From Pseudomonadota bacterium (GTDB lineage: Bacteria; Pseudomonadota; Gammaproteobacteria; Burkholderiales; Burkholderiaceae), in the NCBI GenBank assembly GCA_963205525.1, contig CAUJJP010000046.1:16801-80800 (forward strand): DNA of 64,000 bases. Reading direction: 5' to 3'. Below are positions 8,411 to 15,989 of this stretch, in pieces. Below the pieces are notes generated by a model, which worked only from the letters and a program-made list of their open reading frames with translations, searched no databases and was not told the DNA's origin. Position 1 is the first letter of the stretch; each line of letters opens with the position of its first letter. A program made the translations under genes and the position numbers.

Positions 8411-8433
8411 AAAAGCCGGCCCGCGGGCCGGCT
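8408..8433 (-). terminator. Rho-independent terminator of the porin gene
   Basis: A perfect 20-bp palindrome (AGCCGGCCCG and its complement) spans 8414-8433. Read leftward it is followed by TTTTT at 8409-8413, the normal form of an intrinsic terminator for the porin gene ending at 8460. The T-run overlaps the xerD stop codon region. The same hairpin can form in the rightward transcript but lacks a U-run there. Confidence 0.7.
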
Positions 8434-8459
8434 GTGCTGACGCGGGGTGTGTCCCCGAA

Positions 8460-9374
8460 TCAGAAGTTGTGACGCAGCCCCAGGCCGTAGGAGCTGAAGT
8501 CGGTCGCGCCGTGGCCGATGTCGAGCTTGGTGTAGAAGGCGTGCAGCCGGGTGCGCTTGCTCAGGTTGTAGTTGTAGGCCACCGTGAACTGGTCGCCGTC
8601 GACGGCATCGGTGCCGCTGCTGCGCTTGCCGAAGTTGAGGTGGAACTCGCTCACGCCCATGGCGTACATGCCGGCGAGGCGGAAGTTGTTGTACTTCACG
8701 TCGCCGCTGCCGCGCTCGTAGTAGCCGCCGACGGTGAAGGCGCCCAGTTCGTACAGCGCGCGCAGCGCGGTGGACTTCTGGCCGTCGTAGTCGTCGTAGC
8801 CCAGGCCCAGGTGCAGGGCGCCGGCGTCGTAGTTCACCGCCACCGTGATCGGGGCGTCGGGCAGCGTGCCTTCCTTCATGGCGGTCTGCACCTCGGCCTG
8901 CCAGCCGGCGACGGTCGGCGTGGTGTAGGAGACGCGGTTGCTCAGGGCGTCGCCGGAGGTGTAGCCGTACAGCGCGTCGGCCGAGCTGCCGGTGTCGTGG
9001 TTGTGCATCGACACGTAGTCGGCGGTGGCGTAGTAGGACGCGGGCGACGAGAAGCGGCCCAGGCGCACGGTGCCGAAGCTGCCGCCCAGGCTGAGCGTGC
9101 TCTCGCGGCCCCAGAACGCGGCGTCGGTCGTGCCGTTGTCGGCGTCGAAGCCGTGCTCGAGCACGAAGCCGAGCTTCAGGCCCCCGCCCAGGTCCTCGGT
9201 GCCGCGAAAGCCGATGCGCGACGAGTTGTCGTACATGCCGGTGTGCTTGTCGCCACCGTCCTTCTGACGTTCGACGGTCAGGTTGATGCGGCCGTAGATC
9301 TCGGTCGAACCTTGGGCAAAGGCGCTACCCGCCAGCAGCGCGGCGGCGGCGGCGAGGACGAAACGGGTCTTCAT
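8460..9374 (-). CDS. Outer-membrane general porin
   Basis: Gram-negative trimeric beta-barrel porin of the betaproteobacterial (Neisseria/Bordetella/Comamonas) type. The 304-residue precursor has a signal peptide MKTRFVLAAAAALLAGSAFA cleaved before QGSTEIYGRIN, a typical porin first strand. It also has the motif SRIGFRGTEDLGGGLKLGFVLEHGF, alternating beta-strand residues throughout, and a terminal Phe (GLGLRHNF) used as the Bam assembly signal. It is on the short side for the family (often 330-390 residues), so loops may be reduced. The gene stands alone with its own terminator. No promoter could be fixed in the 174-bp gap to the next gene. Confidence 0.9.
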   Translation of the reverse strand: MKTRFVLAAAAALLAGSAFAQGSTEIYGRINLTVERQKDGGDKHTGMYDNSSRIGFRGTEDLGGGLKLGFVLEHGFDADNGTTDAAFWGRESTLSLGGSFGTVRLGRFSSPASYYATADYVSMHNHDTGSSADALYGYTSGDALSNRVSYTTPTVAGWQAEVQTAMKEGTLPDAPITVAVNYDAGALHLGLGYDDYDGQKSTALRALYELGAFTVGGYYERGSGDVKYNNFRLAGMYAMGVSEFHLNFGKRSSGTDAVDGDQFTVAYNYNLSKRTRLHAFYTKLDIGHGATDFSSYGLGLRHNF

Positions 9375-9548
9375 GCGTGCTTCTTTCGGGTTGATGAAAC
9401 CATGCCGGCATCCAGCAGATCGCCGGGACGCGCCAGTCTAGGGCGGCGATCGGGGTCAACCCTGAGCGACCCCCTAAAAATCGTCGCTGGCGTGGCTGGC
9501 GCTGCGGCATCGGCGCAACAGCGGCGGGCGGACAGACAATGCGCCGCC

Positions 9549-10148
9549 ATGGAACACGGCTTCGTTTCCGCCCTGGTGCTGCTGCTGCTGGTGCTGGACC
9601 CCTTCGGCAGCCTGCCGATCTTCATCTCGGTGCTGCGCGAGGTGGCGCCGGCTCGCAAGCGCCCGCTGATCCTGCGCGAGGTGGCGATCGCGTTCGCGGT
9701 GCTGGCGCTGTTCATGGTCGCCGGCCAGGGTTTCCTGAACCTGATGCGGCTGTCGGAGCGCTCGCTGGAGGTGGCCGGCGGCGTGATCCTGCTCATCATC
9801 GCCATTCGCATGGTGTTCGCCGGCGGCGGCGAAATCTACGCCGCCGGCAGCGAGGGCCGCGAGCCCTTCATCTTCCCGCTCGCGGTGCCGCTGCTCGCCG
9901 GCCCTTCGGCGCTGGCCACGGTGCTGCTGCTGGCCTCGCGCCAGCCGGCGCAGCTGTGGACCTGGCTGGGCGCGCTGACGGTGGCGATGGCGGTCTGCGG
10001 CGCCGTGCTGCTGGGCGCGGACCGGCTGCGCCGGGTGCTCGGCGCCTCCATGGTGGCGGCGATCGAGAAGCTGATGGGGCTGGTGCTGACCGCGATCGCG
10101 GTCGAGATGATCCTCGCCGGGCTGAAGCGCTACTTCCTGGAACCCTGA
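9549..10148 (+). CDS. MarC-family integral membrane protein
   Basis: The 199-residue protein has six likely membrane helices and the MarC/UPF0056 signatures: LVLDPFGSLPIFIS at the N-terminus, ALFMVAGQGFLNLMRLS, then FPLAVPLLAGPSALATVLLL in the middle. Despite the family name, a role in multiple antibiotic resistance is not established. The ATG has no Shine-Dalgarno sequence and is preceded by GACAAT at 9535-9540, eight bases upstream, so a near-leaderless transcript is possible. It is convergent with the ABC permease gene. Confidence 0.88.
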   Translation: MEHGFVSALVLLLLVLDPFGSLPIFISVLREVAPARKRPLILREVAIAFAVLALFMVAGQGFLNLMRLSERSLEVAGGVILLIIAIRMVFAGGGEIYAAGSEGREPFIFPLAVPLLAGPSALATVLLLASRQPAQLWTWLGALTVAMAVCGAVLLGADRLRRVLGASMVAAIEKLMGLVLTAIAVEMILAGLKRYFLEP

Positions 10149-10149
10149 A

Positions 10150-10178
10150 GCGGGCGCCTGCGAAAGCTCAGCGCCCGC
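10150..10178. terminator. Bidirectional hairpin between convergent genes
   Basis: GCGGGCGC (10150-10157) pairs perfectly with GCGCCCGC (10171-10178) across a 13-base loop, in the 19-bp gap between convergent genes and partly over the stop of the leftward permease. There is no T-run on either side, so termination strength is uncertain. Confidence 0.45.
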
Positions 10179-10920
10179 GCTGCTCGGCCGGTGCCTCCAG
10201 CCGCCGCGCCAGCAGCGACAGGGTCAGCGTCAGCACCAGGTACAGCGCCGAGATCGCGAGGTAGGGCTCCCAGTAGCGGGCAAAGGCGCCGGCCACCGTG
10301 CGCGCGGCCAGCGCCAGTTCGGCCAGGCCGATCGCGCTCACCAGCGAGCTGTCCTTGATCAGGGTGACGCCCTCGTTCACCAGCGCCGGCACCATGCGCC
10401 GGAAGGCCTGCGGCAGCACCACCCAGCGCATCGCCTGCACGTGCGTCAGGCCCAGGCTGTAGGCGGCCTGCAGCTGGCCGCGGTGGATGCTCTGGATGCC
10501 GGCGCGGAAGATCTCGCTGATGTAGGCGCCGGCGTTCAGGCTCAGCGCCAGGCAGCCGGAGAAGAAGGCGCCGTGCGACTGGCGGAACTCGCGCGCCGCC
10601 TCGCCCGACAGCAGCCAGCCGTGCTCGGGCTGGATCAGCGTGGGCATGAGCGCGAAGTGCACGAGCAGGATCTGCACAAACAGCGGCGTGCCGCGGAAGA
10701 ACCCCACGTAGCCGGCGGTGGCCCAGCGCGCGGCGCGCAGCAGCCAGGCCAGGCCACGCGACTTGGGGGCCGGCGCGTCGGCCGAGCTGCTGACCAGGCC
10801 GAGTGCCACCCCCAGCGCCAGCCCGGCGCCGATGGCGACGATGGTGAGCTTGACCGTCATCCACAGCCCGGCTGCGAACAGCGGGCCGTAGCCGGCCAGG
10901 ATCTCCCAGCGCAAGTCCAT
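10168..10920 (-). CDS. Amino-acid ABC transporter permease (HisM/GlnP type)
   Basis: Inner-membrane permease for polar amino acids. The 250-residue protein begins with a TM segment (GYGPLFAAGLWMTVKLTIVAIGAG) typical of the His/Glu/Gln/Arg family. It contains GFFRGTPLFVQILLVHFAL and the EAA loop region ALSLNAGAYISEIFRAGIQS followed by GQLQAAYSLGLTHVQAMRWVVLPQA, the contact site for the ATPase. An insertion of about 25 residues (GWLLSGEAAREFRQSHGAFF) separates two TM segments. The solute-binding protein gene lies 22 bp upstream. No ATP-binding subunit is next to it; the following gene is convergent MarC. Confidence 0.92.
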   Translation of the reverse strand: MDLRWEILAGYGPLFAAGLWMTVKLTIVAIGAGLALGVALGLVSSSADAPAPKSRGLAWLLRAARWATAGYVGFFRGTPLFVQILLVHFALMPTLIQPEHGWLLSGEAAREFRQSHGAFFSGCLALSLNAGAYISEIFRAGIQSIHRGQLQAAYSLGLTHVQAMRWVVLPQAFRRMVPALVNEGVTLIKDSSLVSAIGLAELALAARTVAGAFARYWEPYLAISALYLVLTLTLSLLARRLEAPAEQRGR

Positions 10921-10942
10921 CGTCGCCGCGCCGGCCGCGGGC

Positions 10943-11779
10943 TTACTTGGACGCCGCGCTGGCCGGCGCCGCGGCGGCGGCAGCGCCGAAGTAGCGGGCG
11001 TAGATCTGGTCGTAGCTGCCGTCGGCGCGGATCGCCTTCAGGCCCTCGTTGATCTTGGCCAGCAGTTCGGTGTCGCCCTTGCGCACCACGATGCCGTAGC
11101 GCTCGGGCACGAAGGAGGCGTCGCTCACGGTCTTGATGCCGGCGGCGGAGTTGTTGGCCACGTAGTGGCTGACGACGCCGTTGTCGGCGACCACCGCATC
11201 CACGCCGCCGGCCTTGAGCTCCTCCAGCGCCAGCGGCGTCGACTCGAAGCGCTTGACGTTGGTGCTGGTCTTGCCCAGCAGCTGGGTCACGACCTCGTCG
11301 CCGGTGGTGCCGGTCTGCACGCCCACCTTCAGCGGCTTGAGGTCGGCGAACTTGGCGACCTTGCTGTCGGCCTTCACCGCGATCAGCTGGGCGGCGTCGA
11401 AGTAGGGGTCGCTGAAGTCCATGGTCTGCTTGCGCTCGTCGGTGATCGTGACCGCCGACACCAGCAGGTCGCGCCCGCCTTGCTGCAGCTCGTTGAAGAT
11501 GCCTTCCCAGGGCGTGTTGACGAACTTGACCTCGATCCCGGCCTTGGCCGCGACCGCGCTCACGACGTCGATGTCGAAGCCGACGATCTGGCCCTGGTCG
11601 TTCTGGCTCTCGAAGGGGGCGTAGGCGGCGTCGGTGCCGACCACGTAGACCTTGGCCGGCGGCGCGGCCGGTGCCGGCGCGGCGGCCGGGGCCGCGGCCT
11701 CTTCCTTCTTGCCGCAGGCGGCGATGACGAGGCCGGCGGCGAGCACGGCGGCGGTGTTCAGGAAGCGACGCTTGTCCAA
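10943..11779 (-). CDS. Amino-acid ABC transporter substrate-binding lipoprotein
   Basis: Periplasmic type-2 binding protein (SBP_bac_3) of the polar amino-acid class. The start is taken as TTG (MDKRRFLNTAAVL) with GGAG eight bases upstream, giving 278 residues; no ATG fits. A signal segment ends in the lipobox-like VIAAC, then an Ala/Pro linker and the domain VVGTDAAYAPFESQND. The family motif GFDIDVVSAVAAKAG and the second lobe GVQTGTTGDEVV follow. The substrate is not determinable, but the pattern fits basic or polar amino acids. The C-terminus is an Ala-rich tail. The gene precedes and is probably co-transcribed with the permease. Confidence 0.92.
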   Translation of the reverse strand: MDKRRFLNTAAVLAAGLVIAACGKKEEAAAPAAAPAPAAPPAKVYVVGTDAAYAPFESQNDQGQIVGFDIDVVSAVAAKAGIEVKFVNTPWEGIFNELQQGGRDLLVSAVTITDERKQTMDFSDPYFDAAQLIAVKADSKVAKFADLKPLKVGVQTGTTGDEVVTQLLGKTSTNVKRFESTPLALEELKAGGVDAVVADNGVVSHYVANNSAAGIKTVSDASFVPERYGIVVRKGDTELLAKINEGLKAIRADGSYDQIYARYFGAAAAAAPASAASK

Positions 11780-11942
11780 GACGTGTTCTCCAGGGTTGGG
11801 ATGGCGCGCAAGTCTACGCTGGCGGCAGGGTCGGAGCGGCGCGTGCCGGGCGGCCGGGCATGCGGCGCCACCGCTGCGGGGCGGCGCGACGTGGCGCGGC
11901 GCCTTCCTTAGAATTCCCGCCTTTGTCCCGCGGAGAGATGGC

Positions 11943-12464
11943 ATGGCTTTGCTGCGCATCGGCGAGCACCAGCCCCGGATCGGCGCCGGCGCCTGGGTGG
12001 CCGACAACGCGCGCCTGATCGGCCAGGTGGAGCTGGGCGCCGAGTCCAGCGTCTGGTATGGCAGCACGATACGCGCCGACAACGAGCTCATCCGCATCGG
12101 CGCGCGCTGCAACATCCAGGACGGCGCGGTGCTGCACACCGACCCCGGCTTCCCGATGCTGCTGGGCGACGAGGTCACGGTCGGCCACCAGGCGATGCTG
12201 CACGGCTGCGTGGTCGGCGCCGGCTCGCTGATCGGCATCCAGACCGTCATCCTCAACGGCGCGCGCATCGGCAGCCACTGCCTGGTGGGCGCCGGCTCGC
12301 TGGTCACCGAGGGCAAGGAGTTCCCCGACGGCGCGCTCATCATGGGGCGGCCGGCGAAGGTGGTGCGCATGCTCGAGCCGGCGCAGATCGAGGGCCTGCG
12401 CACGAGCGCCTTGCAGTACGTTCAACAGGCGGCGCGCCACCGGCTGACGCAGCGCGTCGATTGA
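11943..12464 (+). CDS. Gamma-carbonic-anhydrase-like hexapeptide protein
   Basis: The 173-residue protein is a left-handed beta-helix with hexapeptide repeats (GQVELGAESSVWYGSTIRAD, then IRIGARCNIQDGAVLHTD). It has the three His that bind metal in gamma-class carbonic anhydrases (His65, His82, His87) and the RAD motif. Proteins of this size belong to the YrdA/PaaY/CaiE group, for which anhydrase activity is often absent or redox-dependent. GGAGAG lies before the ATG, and TAGAAT at about 11910 is a possible -10 box. The next gene, hslO, starts six bases after its stop, suggesting co-transcription with a redox chaperone. Confidence 0.88.
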   Translation: MALLRIGEHQPRIGAGAWVADNARLIGQVELGAESSVWYGSTIRADNELIRIGARCNIQDGAVLHTDPGFPMLLGDEVTVGHQAMLHGCVVGAGSLIGIQTVILNGARIGSHCLVGAGSLVTEGKEFPDGALIMGRPAKVVRMLEPAQIEGLRTSALQYVQQAARHRLTQRVD

Positions 12465-12469
12465 AGCCC

Positions 12470-13417
12470 ATGTCCGAGCTGCACAAGTTCCTGTTCGAAG
12501 GCCTGCCGGTGCGCGGCATGCTGGTGCGCCTGGACGAGGGCTGGCAGGAGCTGCTGCAGCGCCGCGCCACGCCCTGGCCGGCCGAGGTGGCGACGCTGGT
12601 CGGCCAGATGTGCGCGGCCGGCGTGCTGCTGCAGTCCAACATCAAGTTCGAGGGTGCGCTGGTGCTGCAGATCCAGGGCGACGGGCCGGTGCCGCTGGCG
12701 GTGGCCGAGGTGCAGCCCAGCCTGCGCTTTCGCGCCACCGCCAGCGTCACCGGCGAGGTGGCGGCCGGGGCCGGGCTGGCGCAGCTGGTCAACCCGCTCG
12801 GGCGCGGGCGCTGCGCGATCACCCTCGACCCCGCCGAGCGCCAGCCCGGCCAGCAGCCCTACCAGGGCGTGGTCGCGCTGTGCGACGACGACGGCCGGCC
12901 GCTGCCCACGCTGGCGGCGGTGATCGCGCACTACATGCGCCAAAGCGAGCAGCTCGACACCCGGCTCGTGCTGGCCGCCGACGCGCGCGTGGCCGCCGGG
13001 CTGCTCATTCAGCGCCTGCCGGTGGAAGGGGCGGCCAACCTGGGCGCCGGTTCGGCGGCCGATGTGGAGTCGGCCGAGCATTTCAACCGCATCGCCCACC
13101 TGGCCTCGACCCTGAGCGACGAGGAGTTGCTGACGCTGGATGCACACACCCTGCTGCGGCGCCTGTTCTGGCAGGAGGATGTGCGCCATTTCGACCCCCT
13201 GACGCCGAGCTTTGCCTGCCGCTGCTCGCGCGAGCGCGTGCGCGGCATGCTGCGCGGGCTGGGGCGGCGCGAAAGCGAGGAACTCATCGCCGAGCGTGGC
13301 GCGGTGGAAGTGGGATGCGAGTTCTGCGGCCTGCAGTACCGCTTCGACGCCGTCGACGTGGGCGAGATGTTCACGCCCTCGGCGAACCAGCCGCCGGGTT
13401 CCTCGGCGGTCAACTGA
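12470..13417 (+). CDS. hslO: Redox-regulated chaperone Hsp33
   Basis: Hsp33 is a cytoplasmic holdase switched on by oxidation: zinc is released and disulfides form, exposing a substrate-binding surface. The 315-residue product keeps the C-terminal zinc tetrad Cys250-x-Cys252 and Cys283-x2-Cys286 (FACRCSRERV and CEFCGLQY). The N-terminal core begins ELHKFLFEGLPVRGMLVRLDE. It starts six bases after the gamma-CA-like gene. A TTG nine bases upstream in frame is less likely than the ATG used here. Confidence 0.95.
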   Translation: MSELHKFLFEGLPVRGMLVRLDEGWQELLQRRATPWPAEVATLVGQMCAAGVLLQSNIKFEGALVLQIQGDGPVPLAVAEVQPSLRFRATASVTGEVAAGAGLAQLVNPLGRGRCAITLDPAERQPGQQPYQGVVALCDDDGRPLPTLAAVIAHYMRQSEQLDTRLVLAADARVAAGLLIQRLPVEGAANLGAGSAADVESAEHFNRIAHLASTLSDEELLTLDAHTLLRRLFWQEDVRHFDPLTPSFACRCSRERVRGMLRGLGRRESEELIAERGAVEVGCEFCGLQYRFDAVDVGEMFTPSANQPPGSSAVN

Positions 13418-13421
13418 ACGC

Positions 13422-13730
13422 ATGCAGGCGGGCGCGGCGCACTACCGCTGGCAGGGCGATGCCCTGTGGCTGGAGCTGCAGGGCAAGCCGGGTGCGCGGC
13501 GCGACGGCTTCGGCCGCGTCAGCGGCGGCCGGCTGCAGGTGCAGATCGCGGCCCAGCCCGAGGACGGACGCGCCACCGCGCGCATGATCGCCTTCCTGGC
13601 CGAGGCCTTCGACGTGCCGCGCTCGGCGGTCGAGCTGCGCTACGGCCTGTCCAGCCCCAAGAAGGGCGTCACCGTGCACGCGCCGCGCCGCCTGCCGGCC
13701 GAGGCGGCGGTCGCTGCGCCCGGCGCCTGA
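13422..13730 (+). CDS. DUF167 (YggU-family) protein
   Basis: A 102-residue cytoplasmic protein of unknown function. The family pattern is visible as LQGKPGARRDGFGRVSGGRLQVQIAAQPEDGRAT, then the C-terminal VELRYGLSSPKKGVTVHAP, where family members usually have SG..SR.K. It starts four bases after hslO and is probably in the same operon. Nothing in the context defines a role. Confidence 0.82.
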   Translation: MQAGAAHYRWQGDALWLELQGKPGARRDGFGRVSGGRLQVQIAAQPEDGRATARMIAFLAEAFDVPRSAVELRYGLSSPKKGVTVHAPRRLPAEAAVAAPGA

Positions 13731-13767
13731 CGCCATCCGCACAAGCCACTGTGACCGAGACCCAGCC

Positions 13768-14820
13768 ATGAGCGAGCCCGCCAGTGAACCCCGATTGACC
13801 TCGCTGTCGCACGGCGGCGGCTGCGGCTGCAAGATCGCCCCCGGCGTGCTGGGCGAGATCCTGCGCGGCAGCGCCGGCATGGCGATGCCGCCGCAACTGC
13901 TGGTCGGGCTGGAGACCGCGGACGACGCTGCGGTCTACCAGCTCAACGACGAGCAGGCGCTGATCGCGACCACCGACTTCTTCATGCCCATCGTCGACGA
14001 CCCGTTCGACTTCGGCCGCATCGCGGCCACGAACGCGATCAGCGACGTCTACGCCATGGGCGGCACGCCCATCATGGCGCTGGCGCTGGTGGGCATGCCG
14101 ATCAAGGTCTTGTCCACCCAGACCATCGCGCGCATCCTCGACGGAGGGCAGGCGGCGTGCCGGGCGGCCGGCATCCCGGTGGCCGGCGGCCACACCATCG
14201 ACTCGGTGGAGGCGATCTACGGCCTGGTGGCGCTCGGCCTCGTCCACCCGCAGCGCCTGAAGCGCAACTCCGGCGCGCGCGCGGGCGACCGTCTGGTGCT
14301 GGGAAAGCCGCTGGGCGTGGGCGTGTACAGCGCGGCGCTGAAGAAGCAGCAGCTCCGCGCCGAGGGCTACCTGCAGATGATCGAGTGCACGACGAAGCTG
14401 AACACTCCCGGCCCCGAGCTGGCAGCGCTGGACGGCGTGCATGCGATCACCGACGTCACCGGCTTCGGCCTCGCCGGCCACGGCCTGGAGATGGCGCGCG
14501 GCGCCGGCCTGCAGCTGGCGCTGGACTGGGCGCGCGTGCCGCTGCTGCCTGGCGTGCGGGCGCTGGCCGGGCAGGGCATGGTGACGGGCGCCTCCGGCCG
14601 CAACTGGGATGCCTACGGCCATGAGGTGCGGCTGCCGGCCGGCTTCGCGGCCGAGGACCAGGCGCTGCTGAGCGACCCGCAGACCAGCGGCGGCCTGCTC
14701 GTGTCCTGCGCCGCGGACAGCGTCGGCGCGGTGCTGGAGGTGTTCCGCCGCCACGGCTTCGCCGCCGCGGCCGAGATCGGCGAGGTGCGGGACGGCGCGC
14801 CGGAGCTGGTCCTGCGCTGA
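13768..14820 (+). CDS. selD: Selenide, water dikinase SelD
   Basis: Makes selenophosphate from selenide and ATP, the selenium donor for selenocysteine and for 2-selenouridine in tRNA. The 350-residue product has the N-terminal catalytic motif HGGGCGCKIAPG with Cys19 and Lys22, matching Cys17 and Lys20 of E. coli. Here a Cys, not selenocysteine, occupies the active site. The AIRS-type ATP-binding residues follow (VGLETADDAAVYQL, ATTDFFMPIVDDPFDFGRI). No selA, selB, tRNA-Sec or mnmH/selU lies in the window. The next gene, 10 bp on, is an RlmN-type radical SAM protein. Confidence 0.95.
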   Translation: MSEPASEPRLTSLSHGGGCGCKIAPGVLGEILRGSAGMAMPPQLLVGLETADDAAVYQLNDEQALIATTDFFMPIVDDPFDFGRIAATNAISDVYAMGGTPIMALALVGMPIKVLSTQTIARILDGGQAACRAAGIPVAGGHTIDSVEAIYGLVALGLVHPQRLKRNSGARAGDRLVLGKPLGVGVYSAALKKQQLRAEGYLQMIECTTKLNTPGPELAALDGVHAITDVTGFGLAGHGLEMARGAGLQLALDWARVPLLPGVRALAGQGMVTGASGRNWDAYGHEVRLPAGFAAEDQALLSDPQTSGGLLVSCAADSVGAVLEVFRRHGFAAAAEIGEVRDGAPELVLR

Positions 14821-14830
14821 GCCGCGCCCG

Positions 14831-15865
14831 ATGGCAGGTCCCGCGCCGATCGACATCGCCGGCATCGCGCAGCGCCTGCAAGCGCTGGGCGCCGGCCCCG
14901 AGCACCGCGTGCACGTGCTTCGCCACTGGGTGCAGGGCCGGGCGCAGGCGGCGGGACGGCGTGCACTCGCGGACTTCATGCCGCGCGCGCTGCGGGACGC
15001 GCTGCCGGCGCTGGAAGCCGAACTGGCGGCGCTGGCGCAGCTGCGCGAACGGCACCCTGGCGCCGACGGCTCGGCGCGCCTGCTGGTCGGGCTGGCCGAC
15101 GGCCAGACGGTGGAGACCGTGCTGCTGCCGCGCCAGGGGGTGTGCGTGTCGACCCAGATCGGCTGCGCGGTGGGTTGTGGCTTCTGCATGACCGGCCGGG
15201 CCGGCCTGCTGCGCCAGCTCGGCAGCGCCGAGATCGTGGCCCAGGTGGTGCTGGCGCGCCGCCTGCAGCCGCTGCGCAAGGTGGTCTTCATGGGCATGGG
15301 CGAGCCGGCGCACAACCTCGAGCAGGTGCTGGCGGCAATCGATCTGCTGGGCACCGAGGGCCAGTTCGGGCACAAGCAGCTGGTGTTCTCCACCGTCGGC
15401 GACGCGCGCGTGTTCGAGCGTCTGCCGCGGCAGCGGGTGAAGCCGGCGCTGGCGCTGTCGCTGCATTCGCTGAACCCGGATCGCCGGCGCGCCCTGCTGC
15501 CGCGCGCGCCGCACATCGACCCCGCCGAGCTGCTGGCGCAGGCGCTGGCCTACGCGCGCGCCAGCGGCTACCCGCTGCAGCTGCAGTGGACGCTGCTGGC
15601 CGGGGTGAACGACGGCGACGACGAGCTGCAGGCCTTGCTGCCGCTGCTGCGCGGCCAGCCGGCGATCCTGAACATGATTCCCTACAACGCTGTGCCCGGA
15701 CTGCCCTATGCGCGCCCGGCGCCGCAGCGCGTGGACGAGATCTTCCACTGGCTGAACCAGCGGGGCGTGCTCACCCGCATGCGCCAGTCGGCCGGGCAGG
15801 ACGTGGACGCCGGCTGCGGCCAGTTGCGGGCGCGCAGCCTGGCGCGCCCGCAGCCCGCGGCCTGA
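14831..15865 (+). CDS. RlmN/Cfr-family radical SAM RNA methyltransferase paralogue
   Basis: Members methylate C2 or C8 of an adenosine in RNA (A2503 of 23S rRNA, A37 of tRNA) through a protein-bound methylene. The 344-residue product has the radical SAM cluster Cys112-x3-Cys116-x2-Cys119, GMGEP at 155-159, and the methyl-accepting Cys329 in DVDAGCGQL. Together with its N-terminal accessory domain it looks catalytically complete. Housekeeping rlmN usually sits elsewhere (near ndk) in this order. The location 10 bp after selD and the divergent N-terminus suggest a paralogue whose target may differ. Whether it is the only RlmN in the genome cannot be seen. Confidence 0.82.
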   Translation: MAGPAPIDIAGIAQRLQALGAGPEHRVHVLRHWVQGRAQAAGRRALADFMPRALRDALPALEAELAALAQLRERHPGADGSARLLVGLADGQTVETVLLPRQGVCVSTQIGCAVGCGFCMTGRAGLLRQLGSAEIVAQVVLARRLQPLRKVVFMGMGEPAHNLEQVLAAIDLLGTEGQFGHKQLVFSTVGDARVFERLPRQRVKPALALSLHSLNPDRRRALLPRAPHIDPAELLAQALAYARASGYPLQLQWTLLAGVNDGDDELQALLPLLRGQPAILNMIPYNAVPGLPYARPAPQRVDEIFHWLNQRGVLTRMRQSAGQDVDAGCGQLRARSLARPQPAA

Positions 15866-15900
15866 AGCTCGGCGCAGCGTTCGCGCGGGCGCTGAGCCGC

Positions 15901-15921
15901 GCCCGGGCGCTGCGCCCGGGC
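15901..15921. terminator. Strong GC hairpin between convergent genes
   Basis: GCCCGGGCGC and GCGCCCGGGC form a 21-bp dyad with one central base in the 124-bp gap between the convergent RlmN-like and DUF6351 genes. A third partial copy (GCGCCCGGG) follows at 15925-15933. There is no T-run, so this may act as a transcription barrier rather than a classic intrinsic terminator. Confidence 0.4.
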
Positions 15922-15989
15922 CCAGCGCCCGGGAATCGGCACCTGCGCTCTGTCAGCGCGCACTGCCCGCGTGATCGCCGGCAGCGCGC

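Noticed and set aside
9455..9472. GGGGTC...GACCCC hairpin upstream of the porin gene, with a TTGACC that looked like a -35
   Set aside because: No -10 hexamer lies at acceptable spacing (TAGACT is only 13 bp away) and no T-run follows the hairpin, so neither promoter nor terminator is supported.
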